From contig OX335663.1 of assembly GCA_946894095.1 (NCBI GenBank), positions 1,240,001 through 1,304,000 on the forward strand: a stretch of DNA of 64,000 bases, read 5' to 3'. Of this stretch, positions 22,127 to 33,307 are shown in pieces. Source of the stretch: Incurvaria masculella. Taxonomy: Eukaryota; Arthropoda; Insecta; Lepidoptera; Incurvariidae. The position numbers and the translations under genes are program-made. Position 1 is the stretch's first letter. The number at the start of each line of letters is the position of its first letter. The notes under the pieces are model-generated. The model searched no databases. It had not been told where the DNA came from and saw only the letters and a program-made list of their open reading frames with translations.

Positions 22127-22410
22127 ACCTATCTTGCAAAACCCTGACGACTGGCATCCACTTCTCAAGAAACTTGCTGTTCCGCTCCCTCCACCGGTCC
22201 TTCAGTATGTCAGCGGCGACGGCGTTCAGCACGACCATGGAGCCACTCTCGGCCGTGTACGCCTGCAGCAGCGTCTGATTGAAGAAGCGCGGGATGAAGT
22301 CCTCGAAGCAGTCCTTGACGGCGAACAGGGTTCGGTTCATCTCTCGCACCAGCTGGCGGGTCTTCGTCTCCACAATCGTCAGGAGGTTCTCCTGCATCGT
22401 CGCGTTGAAC
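22127..22410 (-). CDS. Unknown gene, exon c
   Basis: Begins FNATMQENLLTIVETKTRQL after acceptor cttccag and ends LEKWMPVVRVLQD with AG or AGG at the junction or stop. It is joined to exon b by the split ATG codon. It has a decayed duplicate immediately upstream on its own strand (22440-22673). Confidence 0.7.
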
Positions 22411-25400
22411 CTGGAAGTTGCATACACCATCAATCCTCCAGAAACGTTTTGTCCTGCTCCCCCCACGGGTTCCTCAATTTGTCAGCGGCGATAGCGTTCA
22501 TCATGACCATGGAGCCACTCTCGGCCTTGCACGCCTGCAGCAGCGTCTAGTTGAAGGAACGCGAGATGAAGTCCACGAAGCAGTCCTTAACGACGATCAG
22601 GGTCCGTTTCATCTCTCGCACCAGCTGGCGGGTCTTCGTCTGACGATTGTCAGAAGGTTCTTCTGCATCTGAGCGGCACGTGGCCTAGTGGCGCGGGGAC
22701 TGTCCTAGCGTACCAAAGGTCCCAGACGTGCACCACTTTCTGAGTTCGATAAGTGCATTTCGTCACGAATGCGAGCTGCTCCATGGTTCGGAATCCATGT
22801 AAAACTATAGGTCCCCTTCCTCTACTAGGTGGTAGGGTTTAAGCCCGCCCGGGTTTGTACCATCGCATTGGATGAAAATATGGTCGAAGCGGCAATGAAA
22901 AAATCTCCGTGTTTATCATCCAGTGAAATGTAGCCGTGCTCATAAAGGGATGGTCCTGGCATGGCACCTAATTCCTTCGGGAATGTGGTGTTTTGGGCTA
23001 ATATCATAATTTAGTATTCTATAGTATTAATCATACATACACACTAATCATTCTATAGTATTAAGTGTATACAATTATGTATTGTACACTTGTAAAATGC
23101 TCAATTGAATAAATAATTTGAAATATGAAATAACGGTAGATGTGTGGTATTAGCCATCCATGTCAGGTTGCATAAAAAGAGCGCACATGACGGCCTGGTG
23201 CAGCATGCAGTGGCTCGCGGCCACCTCGTCCGGCAGGTCGCGGCGGCACTTCACCACGGGCTCGAAGCTCCTCACGTCCTCGAAGTTGGCGACGAGCTCG
23301 CGGAACCACGGCCGCAGCTCCTCCGCCTTGGAGACGGGCTCGGCGAGGCAGTGCTCCGTTATGTCGGTCGCCTCGACAGAAACGTTCTAATCTTGGGTAA
23401 ATTTCTTTCTAAAAAACTTTCTGACGTGTCCAAGTGTGCAAAGTCAAAAATATAAAGGAATAATAGAAATTAACTTAATAAATTTGATTAAGTGTTACAC
23501 TTGTTATATGACAGGCAAAGTATGTTTGCCTGATCTTATATACAAGAAATAGAGCATGCGACTTTTATAATTTTGACATAGACCTATAGCCGATAGACCG
23601 ATAGCATAGCGCGTGATTTTTGATCTGTTAAAGTGTAGGTTACCAATCTGACGAAATAAAAAAAAAAATGACACGGTAACCGCCTTGAAAATATGGACAC
23701 TTTTTCATTGCCGCTTGTAACGTGAACGTCGATTAGCAAAGGTCTCTTGGATGGATGGTTGATCCAAACGTGGGCGACTGACCTTTTTTTTACTCGTTTT
23801 TTAATATTCTTTGGATGCTTGGGCGAATAACACCATCGCTATTACTCCTGTATTTCTTAGGGTCCGGTACTTCTAGCAAGTAAAACCTGAGTAATAGCGG
23901 TGGTACAAATGTTTATTAGTAAGGCAGATAATGTAACCTTTCCCTTAAACATTTTGATACAAATCTTTAGAGTATGGTACTCGATCACCTCATTACATAG
24001 AGTCCTCATTATCCTAAAGTGCCGTTGGCCATGGTGGTGAAGGAATAAGGTAAGTAATTTCCTCACCTCCATGGCCGTTGGCACTCGAGAACGTCAGCAG
24101 CGATCGATTTCATAAGCGAACTGACTGCCCGGCGCTACCATCAGTGTGTTTTTATCACTAAAATCTTGTTACGCGGCCGCTTTACTCATGGGTTTAGGTC
24201 AAAGAATATAAAAAAGTAGAAGTGGCAAGTGATCGTTATCGCGACCTAACCATATGAACAAAGTGTGCATAGTATAATCGATGGGAAGCGTTGGCCAGGA
24301 GTCCCTGAGCTACAGGCGATTTGTGGGGTCACTCAGTCTGTTCTACAGGTACTTACTACCATGGAAGTTGCTCTGTGGAGCTTGCATCCCTTATACATCC
24401 GAATGAACGATGGTCGAAGCGGCAATCAAAATTGTCCGAGTTCCATGTAGCCGAGCAATACAAGGAAGGTCCTGGCAGTGCACCTAGTTCCTATGTGGTG
24501 TGTTAGGCTAATATCTGACGGTCAGCTTGGTATTAGCCATCCATATCCAGTTACTTAAAAAAAAACCTACCTATATCCGGACCACCGCCGCCGCAGAGAG
24601 GGACATCGATCACATATTCTTCTCATGCCCGTTGTATGATAAATCACCACCATTATACGAACTTCTCCCTCAATTTGATGTTCACCTTCCAATTAACATT
24701 CAATCTCTACTAACCACTACTAATTTCAAAATTTTAAAACTAATTTCGAAATTTGTAAATATCAATAACATAAAGTCACTAATATATTGAACATATTTTT
24801 ATTTAAACTAGTTTATCAGTTTTATCTTTTTATTTTTAAGTTTTGTTTCACTCTTGAATTAGTGTTTCTGTTTTTTTCTTTTTTCTAAATTAATCCATTT
24901 GATGACGCACAACCTTTTAGACTGAGACACTGGCAACAATACGCATGATATACGCGTGATTGCCAAAAAAGGCCAATCCACCAGCCTTCGAAAAAGAAGA
25001 AGAATCAGAGCACCCCCTTGTGGTTGACATTAGGCTTTTGAGAAATAACCGTTTCGCAAACTCATTTCTCTGCCGCACCGCTAGGATAAGAAACAGTCTG
25101 CTGGCGGTTGCATTTCCTCATACCTATAACCTGGGAGTCTTCAAGCGTAATTTGAACAAGCTTGATAGGTCAGCGATAGTTCGCCAATCCGCTGGTATGG
25201 TGCCTCGTTGAGCGTGGTTCACGAGGCGAGGTTTATTGGCCTTTCTGAGCACCTTTCGTCCTCAGCACAGCCACCCGGGCTTTTGCTAAAAAGCTAACTC
25301 CGCGTCAATTGCCACACAGTCCAAAGATCGCCACTGCGCACGAATGTGATCACACTGACCCTCCAATACGTCTACATATATGCTTGGGGATGCTACATTC

Positions 25401-26315
25401 AGATAATTAGAGACAGGTCGCATAGTAGGTGCGTAGGTGGTTTTTAGGGTTCTGTACCCAAAGGGTGAAAACGGAACCCTATTACTAAGCCTCCGCTGTC
25501 CGTCCGTCCGTCCGTCCGTCCGTCCGTCACGGCTGTATCTCATGAACCGTAATAGGTAGGCAGCTGAAATTTTCACAAAGTATGTATTTATTTTGCCGCT
25601 ATAACAACAAATAAGTATTTTTTTTAAATAATAATAATGAAAGTGGGTCCCCATACAAAAAACGTGTTTTTTTGTGTTAAATCTTGTACGTTGGTACGGA
25701 ACCCTTCGTGTGCAAGTCCGACTCGCACTTGGCCAGTTTTTAGGGTTTCTTAGCCAAAAGGTGCCAAACGGAACCCTATTACAAAGCTTCTGCTGTCCGT
25801 CCGTCCGTCCGCCTGTCACAGGGCTATATTTCATAAACCGTCATAGGTAGATAGCTGAGAGTGTGTACTTTTGTTGCCGCTTTAACAACAAATAGTAAAA
25901 ATAAAAAACTTCCATACAATAATACCATACAAGAAACGTAATTTCTTAGGTTCAAAACTTGTATAATGGTACGTAACCCTTCTGCTTCCTTTTGATCTGA
26001 GGTTTAGCCATCTAATCTAAGGTTTAATCTGAGCCTTTCACTTACCTATATACTCACCTCTTCCACCTCAATCGGCCCGTCGTCGAACCCCCGCAGACCC
26101 TCGATCCTGCTGAACCGTATCACGGCATCCCGCACTTCGGTCGCCATCTCCCTGTCGATCAGCAGCACCGCGTCCAAGAACAGATCTATCGCTCGGAGCG
26201 ACCTATGCTTCAGCGTCTCGTAACTCTGTCGGCCCTGCGTGAACAGTCGCTGCGCCACTTCGTACGCCTCGGTCGCTAGGTGGTATTTCGGGTCCATGGG
26301 TTGAATTACCGTGCG
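22127..26315 (-). CDS. Unrecognised helical protein, three exons seen
   Basis: Exons on the minus strand are 26315-26058, 23371-23187 and 22410 to about 22127. Frames join (phase 0, then phase 2), giving about 240 residues. Regions in order are MDPKYHLATEAYEVAQRLF, LRAIDLFLDAVLLIDREMAT, HCLAEPVSKAEELRPWFREL, CMLHQAVMFNATMQENLL and VREMNRTLFAVKDCFEDFIP. The last exon runs to QDR followed by GGTAATC, so it either stops there (TAA) or splices on. Composition is helical with few Cys, and N-x-T sites (NAT, NRT, NQT) suggest a secreted or lumenal protein, but no signal peptide is visible. GC is much higher than in the flanks, as in the other real exons here. I do not recognise the family. An upstream exon is possible; the ATG of MDPKYHL could be the start if not. 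Confidence 0.7.
22440..22673 (-). pseudogene. Decayed duplicate of exon c of the unknown gene
   Basis: On the minus strand the text parallels exon c: KTRQLVREMKRTL, VKDCF.DFI.R.FN, then a TAG where Q should be in FNQTLLQA, then LLQACKAESGSMVMMNAIA. There is also a base loss near the IVETKTR region. Its distal end is cut by a SINE at about 22672. It lies in the intron between exons b and c, so it could once have been an alternative exon. Confidence 0.8.
22672..23178 (+). mobile_element. SINE family S, interrupted by a LINE tail
   Basis: Near full length. About 135 bp of AT-rich sequence ending AATAAATAATTTGAAATATG (about 23005-23135) splits it before TAACGGTAG, and resembles a LINE 3' tail. 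The SINE cuts the decayed exon duplicate at its left and ends beside the exon b donor at its right. Confidence 0.83.
23187..23371 (-). CDS. Unknown gene, exon b
   Basis: 61 codons plus two bases, ATDITEHCLAEPVSKAEELR to SHCMLHQAV(M). The acceptor is gtcgag, and the donor is GTGCGC. The tail end of a SINE lies within about 10 bp of the donor, so the intron start is partly SINE-flanked. Confidence 0.65.
23400..24394. other. Intron of the unknown gene, unassigned
   Basis: No repeat or exon recognised in this part of the intron between exons a and b. Confidence 0.4.
24395..24560 (+). mobile_element. SINE family S, old subfamily fragment
   Basis: GATGGTCGAAGCGGCAATC, GAGCAATACAAGGAAGGTCC and TATTAGCCATCCATATCCAG, then A9. 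Confidence 0.65.
24560..24795 (+). mobile_element. LINE ORF2 C-terminal fragment
   Basis: The frame contains AERDIDHIFFSCPLYDKSPP, the H..F.CP knuckle found at the C-terminus of several LINE ORF2 proteins, then an AT-rich 3' end. It sits in the intron between exons a and b of the unknown gene. Confidence 0.65.
24985..25290 (+). mobile_element. LINE ORF2 C-terminal fragment and 3'UTR
   Basis: Frame text FLCRTARIRNSLLAVAFPHT then YNLGVFKRNLNKLDRSAIV, ending in a TGA soon after GMVPR. The 3' part (CGCTGGTATGGTGCCTCG) recurs at about 62790. Confidence 0.75.
25440..25740 (+). repeat. GGTTCCG/CCGT repeat, first of a tandem pair
   Basis: Start TTTTTAGGGTTCTGTACCC, CCGT x7 near 25498-25526, and end GAGTCCGACTCGCACTTGGC-type text. 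The next copy follows with no spacer. Confidence 0.85.
25741..25988 (+). repeat. GGTTCCG/CCGT repeat, second of the tandem pair
   Basis: Diverged copy beginning TAGGGTTTCTTAGCC, with a shorter CCGT run (25796-25811) and end near GGTACGTAACCCTTC. Confidence 0.8.
26058..26315 (-). CDS. Unknown gene, exon a
   Basis: 86 codons, RTVIQPMDPKYHLATEAYEV through FDDGPIEVEE. The acceptor is cattacag and the donor is GTGAGT. High GC, no internal stop. Confidence 0.7.
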
Positions 26316-26370
26316 CTGTAATGGGTGGGTGGGTCCATACGTTTTATAATGATTTTCAGTAAATATACTT

Positions 26371-26653
26371 TTTAGGGTTCCGTACCCAAGGGGTGAAAAC
26401 GGAACCCTATTACTAAGCCTCCGCTGTCCGTCCGTCCGTCCGTCTGTCACAGGGCTGTATCTCATGAACCGTAACAGGTAGGAAGTTGAAATTTTTACAG
26501 ATTATGTATTTATTTTGCCGCTATAACAACAAATAGGTAACATCATAAAATAATAATAATTAAAGGGGGGCCCCATACAAAAAACGTGTTTTTTTTGTAA
26601 ATCTTGTGCGATGGTACGGAACCCTTCGTGTGCGAGTCCGACTCGCACTTGTT
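26371..26653 (+). repeat. GGTTCCG/CCGT repeat
   Basis: Complete copy just upstream (on the gene's strand) of exon a of the unknown gene. Confidence 0.85.
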
Positions 26654-26954
26654 CTTATAATCGACCTTAAACCAAGGACACAGCATTAAAGAAAGAGCAC
26701 TGTAAAAATATCTACTTTTGAATACATATACTCCAAGGGTGGACCCGAACCAGCAAAACATACCATTAGCGGCTATTGCGTATACCAATTTCGCCACCGG
26801 CTGTATACCCATAATTTGGAATTCTCCTACAGTCCCATCTCCCATAATCAATGCCTCCTATCACAGAACATATAATATGCCTCCTATTAACACAGTGTTT
26901 AATAGTATACCTCAATATATCCTATCCATTGATAAAAGCACCTCATTATCACCT

Positions 26955-27460
26955 CATTATCCACTTGTAAAACCCCCCTCGGGTTCGTATCATCGCATCG
27001 GATGAAAAGTGTTTTCTGTGTTTTTTACCTAGTTTAATGCAGCCCTGAGCCGGTAGTCTAAGTTCTCACCTAAATTGGCGTTTACGGCAAACCGATCGAC
27101 TGGCGTTTTCTCCAAACTCCATACAAGTTTTTACTAGATATTCTGTGGTTTTACTTCTTCAAGCTGTCAAAGTCAAACGCGGACTTCCGATTTGTATGAA
27201 AACGCGGAGTGGACGTAAACGGCAACGTCGACGTATTTACGGCAACGTTGAGTAAGCTGTCAAATCAAGCTCGGACTCGCAAATGTTAGTTCGCTTAACG
27301 CCCGCTGCGCGCGCTCTTCAATTTCTCCATACATTTGAAAACGCCAGTCGATCGGTTTGCCGTAACGCCAATTTAGGTGACAACTTAGACTACCGGCTCT
27401 GCTCATAAAAGGAAGTACCTGGCCGGGCACCTTATCTCTTTGAGCGGTGGGTTAGGTTAA
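26955..27460 (+). mobile_element. SINE family S split by MITE B copy 3
   Basis: SINE text GTATCATCGCATCGGATGAA runs to 27046, resumes after the MITE at 27400 with TGCTCATAAAAGG and continues to about 27460. Confidence 0.75.
27047..27399 (-). mobile_element. Long-TIR MITE family B, copy 3, inside a SINE
   Basis: Best preserved copy: inverted ends of about 60 bp starting GAGCCGGTAGTCTAAGTT. SINE sequence continues on both sides (GCAGCCC before, TGCTCATAAA after), so this MITE landed in a SINE. Confidence 0.83.
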
Positions 27461-28404
27461 GGCTGCGTATGAAGCTAGACAAATTTCCGATTTCCCCCCC
27501 ACCGCTCCGCTAGACGCCGAAGCGGCAGTGGCGCCGTGAATCTTAGGACAAAACTGAAATGAGATATTGTTAGAGCGACACCTATACGCCGTCGCGGGAA
27601 CTTCGTGAAAGTTGTATCGATCCCGCGGCAAGTCGTCAATGATCATACAACCAATCACAAGGCTCGAGATCACCCGCCATATTATTCACATTGCTGCTAG
27701 AAAACAGCCACCATTTCGTGAGATCTCTACTTCATGAAAGGATTTACTATTTTCACATCGATCGTCAGTAGCTCGTTGGTGTAGCGCGTGAGACGTCTTA
27801 TCTACAGTTATTGTTCGATGGGGGTGTCGGTTCGAATCCTGTAGGTTACAAAACTTTTTTTTCTTTTTTTTTACTTTTTATTGTTAATGGTGTATAGTAT
27901 ATAATTATAGCGTAGGTTATACTTAATTGATTTACACATATAAAAAAAAATTACATAATAATAGGTTTTGGTAAAAGTTTTTACCTGAGAAACAATTTTA
28001 AAAAGTATAAACGTAAAATAAAACAAAACAATAAAAAGTAAAATAACACTTTTAAAAAGGATAAACGTGAGACGATGGAGAAATAATTTCCATACAACGA
28101 GCGCGCAAAAAATTACGCCACGCGACTTACAACATTATATCGCCGTTCATAGCGCCCCGTAGCGCAGTGATGAAAACGGAGAAAAATCTAATTTTTTGTC
28201 TCCCAAATTGATAGGTAAACTGATAAAAAAAAGAATTATTTTTCAATAAACCTGATGGTCGTTACGTCATTCTTCATTAGTAGTGAGAGCCGAAACAAAG
28301 GCCAAATTCCTCCCGCGGCACAAGTGAAGTAAATTTACTTTTTTGTACTAAGCAGGTACCTACGTCGCTTATTCCAAGGAATGTGACAAGTAGTGTCGAC
28401 ACTT
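27461..28404. other. Unassigned apart from the tRNA-like sequence
   Basis: Holds the Pol III-like piece at 27780. 28363-28387 repeats the TCGCTTATTCCAAGGAATG text of the 18.3-kb hairpin. Otherwise nothing seen. Confidence 0.4.
27780..27870 (+). mobile_element. tRNA-derived (Pol III-like) sequence
   Basis: A box TAGCTCGTTGGTGTAGCG and B box GGTTCGAATCC about 45 bp apart, followed after 17 bp by a long T-run (27855-27870) that could end Pol III transcription. The acceptor stem does not pair, so it is not a working tRNA. Confidence 0.4.
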
Positions 28405-28696
28405 TTTTGGGTTCCGTACCCAAAGGGTGAAAACGGAACCCTATTACTAAGCCTCTGCTCTCCGTCCGTCCGTCCGTCCGTCCGTCTGTCACAGGGCTCT
28501 ATCTCATGAACCGTAATAGGTAGGCAGCTGAAATTTTCACAGAGTGTGTATTTATTTTGCCGCTATAAAACAAATAGGTAAATTAAAAAAATATATAAAA
28601 GTTAAAGGGGGGCCCATACAAAAGAAACGTGATTTTTGGTGTTGATGGTACGGAACCCTTCGTGTGCGAGTCCGACTCGCACTTGGCCCGTTTTTT
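28405..28696 (+). repeat. GGTTCCG/CCGT repeat
   Basis: Complete copy; CCGT run at 28461-28484. Confidence 0.85.
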
Positions 28697-29080
28697 TAGT
28701 TCAATTTGCTCTTCTGTGGTCGCCTGGAACGCAGTATCCTCTATTTAGCTGCTATTTGCCGCGGCAGCGAGTGCCGCGTCTTTTGTCGTTTGAACATCTT
28801 TTGTTCGACGTTGGCGACGTTGTCGTCGTTGTTCGTCGTTGTTGATGTCGAAAACGGAACCCTATGCGCGCTCGTCGATTGTATCTCGTTCACTCGCGTC
28901 AGTCGCGCGGTCGCGCCGCGCCGAAGTGTCTTATAATATTTGGACGCTCGTCCGCTCCGCTGTAGCGCCACAGAGCAGCGCTGTGCAACAATCGAATAAT
29001 TTAGATTTGTATTCGAATGAATCGAATAACGGGAACAATCGAATAATTCGATTGTTTTTATTCGCAATCGCCTATCGCTA
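28697..29080. other. CpG-rich left flank of the satellite
   Basis: GC-rich with many CG and GTCGTC steps, and a GGAACCCTATGCGCGC segment that echoes the GGTTCCG repeat core. The last 80 bp contain inverted AATCGAATAA motifs. No convincing gene. Confidence 0.4.
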
Positions 29081-32000
29081 GTCTACGACCAGTGTTTCCA
29101 ATGATATAACGAAAACAAATTTTGACATGACAGACAGGTAGATCAGGTCGGGGCGTTTATATTGAGTGGTCGCTTGATGGGTCTAAGACCAGTGTTTCCC
29201 ATGATATAACAAAAAACAATTTTGACATGACAAACAGGTAGATTAGGTCGGGGCGTTTATTTTGAGTGGTCGCATGATGGGTCTACGACCAGTGTTTCCC
29301 ATGATATAACGAAAACAAATTTTGACATGACAGACAGGTAGATCAGATCGGGGCGTTTATATTGAGTGGTCGCTTGATGGGCTTACGATCAGTGTTTCCC
29401 ATGATATAACGAAAACAAATTTTGACATGACAAACAGGTAGATCAGGTCGGGGCGTTTATTTTGAGTGGTCGCATGATGGGTCTAAGACCAGTGTTTCCC
29501 ATGATATAACAAAAAACAATTTTGACATGACAGACAGGTAGATTAGGTCGGGGCGATTATTTTGAGTGGTCGCATGATGGGTCTACGACCAGTGTTTCCC
29601 ATGATATAACGAAAACAAATTTTGACATGACAGACAGGTAGATCAGATCGGGGCGTTTATATTGAGTGGTCGCTTGATGGGCTTACGATCAGTGTTTCCC
29701 ATGATATAACGAAAACAAATTTTGACATGACAAACAGGTAGATCTGGTCAAGGCGTTTATTTGGAGTGGTCGCATGATGGGTTTAAGACCAGTGTTTCCC
29801 ATGATATAATAAAAAACAATTTTGACATGACAGACAGGTAGATTAGGTCGGGGCGTTTATTTTGAGTGGTCGCATGATGGGTCTACGACCAGTGTTTCCC
29901 ATGATATAACGAAAACAAATTTTGACATGACAGACAGGTAGATCAGATCGGGGCGTTTATATTGAGTGGTCGCTTGATGGGTCTACGACCAGTGTTTTTC
30001 ATGATATAACGAAAATAAATTTTGACATGACAGACGGGTAGATCAGGTCGGGACGTTTAATTTGAGTGGTCGCATCATGGGGCTACAACAAGTGTTTCCC
30101 ATGATATAACGAAAACAAATTTTGACATGACAGACAGGTAGATCAGGTCGGGGCGTTTATTTTGAGTGGTCGCATGATGGGTCTACGACCAGTGTTTCCC
30201 ATGATATTACGAAAACAAATTTTGACATGGCAGACGGGTAGATCAGGTCGGGACGTTTACTTTGAGTGGTCGCATGATGGGTCTGCGACCAGTGTTTCCC
30301 ATGATATAACGAAAACTAATTTAGACATGACAGACAGGTAGATCAGGTCGGGACGTTTACTTTGAGTGGTCGCATCATGGGTCTCCGACCAGTGTTTCCC
30401 AAGATATAACGAAAACTAATTTTGACATGACAGGAAGTTCGATCAGGTCGGGGCGTTTATTTTGAGTGGTCGCATGATGGGTCTGCGACCAGTGTTTCCC
30501 ATGATATAACGAAAACTAATTTTGACATGACAGACAGGTAGATCAGGTCGGGGCGTTTATTTTGAGCGGTCGCATGATGGGTCTACTACCAGTATTTCCC
30601 ATTATATAACGAAAAAAAATTTTGACATGACAGGAAGTTAGATCAGATCGGGGCGTTTATATTGAGTGGTCGCTTGATGGGTCTACGATCAGTGTTTCCT
30701 ATGATATAACGAAAACCAATTTTGACATGCCAGACAGGTAGATCAGGTCGGGGCGTTTATTTTGAGTGGTCGCATGATGGGTCTAAGACCAGTGTTTCCC
30801 ATGATATAACAAAAAACAATTTTGACATGACAGACAGGTAGATTAGGTCGGGGCGTTTATTTTGAGTGGTCGCATGATGGGTCTACGACCAGTGTTTCCC
30901 ATGATATAACGAAAACTAATTTTGACATGACAGACAGGTAGATCAGATCGGGGCGTTTATATTGAGTGGTCGCTTGATGGGTTTACGATCAGTGTTTCCC
31001 ATGATATAACGAAAACAAATTTTGACATGACAAACAGGTAGATCTGGTCGGGGCGTTTATTTGGAGTGGTCGCATGATGGGTCTAAGACCAGTGTTTCCC
31101 ATGATATAACAAAAAACAATTTTGACATGACAGACAGGTAGATTAGGTCGGGGCGTTTATTTTGAGTGGTCGCATGATGGGTCTACGACCAGTGTTTCCC
31201 ATGATATAACGAAAACAAATTTTGACATGACAGACAGGTAGATCATATCGGGGCGTTTATATTGAGTGGTCGCTTGATGGGTCTACGACCAGTGTTTTTC
31301 ATGATATAACGAAAACAAATTTTGACATGACAGACGGGTAGAGGTCGGGACGTTTAATTTGAGTGGTCGCATCATGGGTCTACAACCAGTGTTTCCCATG
31401 ATATAACGAAAACAAATTTTGACATGACAGACAGGTAGATCAGGTCGGGGCGTTTATTTTGAGTGGTCGCATGATGGGTCTACGACCAGTGTTTCCCATG
31501 ATATAATGAAAACAAATTTTGACATGACAGGAAGTTAGATCAGGTCGGGGCGTTTATTTTGAGTGGTCGCATGATGGGTCTGCGACCAGTGTTTCCCATG
31601 ATATAACGAAAACTAATTTAGACATGACAGACAGGTAGATCAGGTCGGGACGTTTACTTTGAGTGGTCGCATCATGGGTCTACGACCAGTGTTTCCCAAG
31701 ATATAACGAAAACTAATTTTGACATGACAGGAAGTTCGATCAGGTCGGGGCGTTTATTTTGAGTGGTCGCATGATGAGTCTGCGACCAGTGTTTCCCATG
31801 ATATAACGAAAACTAATTTTGACATGACAGACAGGTAGATCAGGTTGGGGCGTTTATTTTGAGTGGTCGCATGATGGGTCTACGACCAGTGTTTCCCAAG
31901 ATATAACGAAAACAAATTTAGGCATGACAGACAGGTAGATCAGGTCCGGGCGTTTATTTTGAGTGGTTGCATGATGGGTCTACGACCAGTGTTTCCCATT

Positions 32001-33027
32001 ATATGTCGTAAACAAATTTTGACATGACAGGAAGTTAGACCAGGTCGGGGCGTTTATTTTGAGTGGTAGCATGATGGTCTACGACCAGTGTTTCCCAAGC
32101 TATAACGAAAACAAATTTTGAAATGAAAGACAGGTAGATCAGGTCGGGACGTTTACTTTAAGTGGTCGCATGATGGGTCTACGACCAGTGTTTCCCAAGA
32201 TATAACGAAAACAAATTTAGACATGACAGGAACGCAAATCAGGTCGGGGCGTTTACTGTAAGTGGTCGCATGATGGGTCTAGGACCAGTGTTTCCCATGA
32301 TATAACGAAAACAAATTTTGACATGACAGGAAGTTAAATCAGGTCGGGGCGTTTATTTTGAGTGGTCGCATGATGGGTCTACGACCAGTGCTTCCCGTGA
32401 TAAAACGAAAACCAATTTTGACATGACAGGAAGGTAGATCAGGTCGGGGCGTTTATTTTGAGTGGTCGCGTGATGGGTCTAATACAAGTGTTTCCCAAGA
32501 TATAACGAAAACTAATTTTGACATGACAGACAGGTAGATCAGGTCGGGGCGTTTATTTTGAGTGGTCGCATGATGGGTCTACTACCAGTGTTTCCCAAGC
32601 TATAACGAAAACAAATTTTGACATGACAAACAGGTAGATCAGGTCCGGGCGTTTATTTTGAGTGGTCGCATGATGGGTCTACGACCAGTGTTTCCCATTA
32701 TATGTCGAAAACAAATTTTGACATGACAGGCAGTTAGACCAGGTCGGGGCGTTTATTTTGAGTGGTCGCATGATGGTCTACGACCAGTGTTTCCCAAGCT
32801 ATAACGAAAACAAATTTTGACATGACAGGAAGTTAGATCAGGTCGGGGCGTTTATTTTGAGTGGTCGCATGATGGTCTACGACCAGTGTTTCCCATGATA
32901 TAACGAAAACAAATTTTGACATGACAGGGAAGGTAAATCAGGTCGGAGCGTTTATTTTGAGTGGTCGCATGATGGGTCTACGACAAATGTTTCCCCAGAT
33001 ATAGCGAAAACATATTTGGTCATGACA
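29081..33027 (+). repeat. Satellite array, 100-bp monomer, about 39 copies
   Basis: The monomer begins GTCTACGACCAGTGTTTCCC and ends GAGTGGTCGCATGATGG, exactly 100 bp for the first 22 copies. Small indels appear later (a 4-bp loss near 31343; 99-bp units near 32080). Variants are ordered: AAGACC/AAAAAACAAT/GATTAGG, ACGACC/GATCAGATC/CGCTTG and CTTACGATC/CAAACAGG alternate as a 3-unit block, and the group starting at 29481 recurs 1300 bp later at 30781. A third period of about 700 bp links 31999 and 32697. TGGTCG and CGACCA can pair across each unit junction. No ORF runs through it. Confidence 0.97.
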
Positions 33028-33104
33028 TGACATGTACAACACATGAAATTGAACTGAACCGTTCCTCCGAGATTAATATTGGAGTTTCTTTTCGTCATAG
33101 AATT

Positions 33105-33307
33105 TATTTTATTTTATTTTATTATATTTTTAATTTTTATTATTATTTTATTTTAGCTATTTGTTGTTATAACGGTAAAATAAATACACACTCCGTGAAC
33201 ATTTCAGCTGCCTACCTAAGGCCCTGTGACAGACGGACGGACAGACGGACAGCGGAGGCTTAGTAATAGGGTTTCGTTTTCACCCTTTGGGTACGGTACC
33301 CTAAAAA
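33105..33307 (-). repeat. GGTTCCG/CCGT repeat, inverted
   Basis: Inverted copy next to the end of the satellite array; the AT-rich interior has drifted into ATTTT repeats. Confidence 0.78.

Noticed and set aside
25286..25834. 182-codon minus frame with DGRTDGQ repeats (and similar at 26046-26465, 33226, 60889)
   Set aside because: The GRTDG pattern is the CCGT microsatellite of the GGTTCCG repeat read in frame. Only 26058-26315 of the second frame is a real exon.
28741..29067. 108-codon minus frame in the CpG-rich flank
   Set aside because: Composition-driven, no motif, no splice partners; overlaps a plus frame of similar length.
29081..33027. CRISPR-like array
   Set aside because: Units are contiguous 100-bp near-identical repeats with no unique spacers, in an animal genome; this is a satellite.
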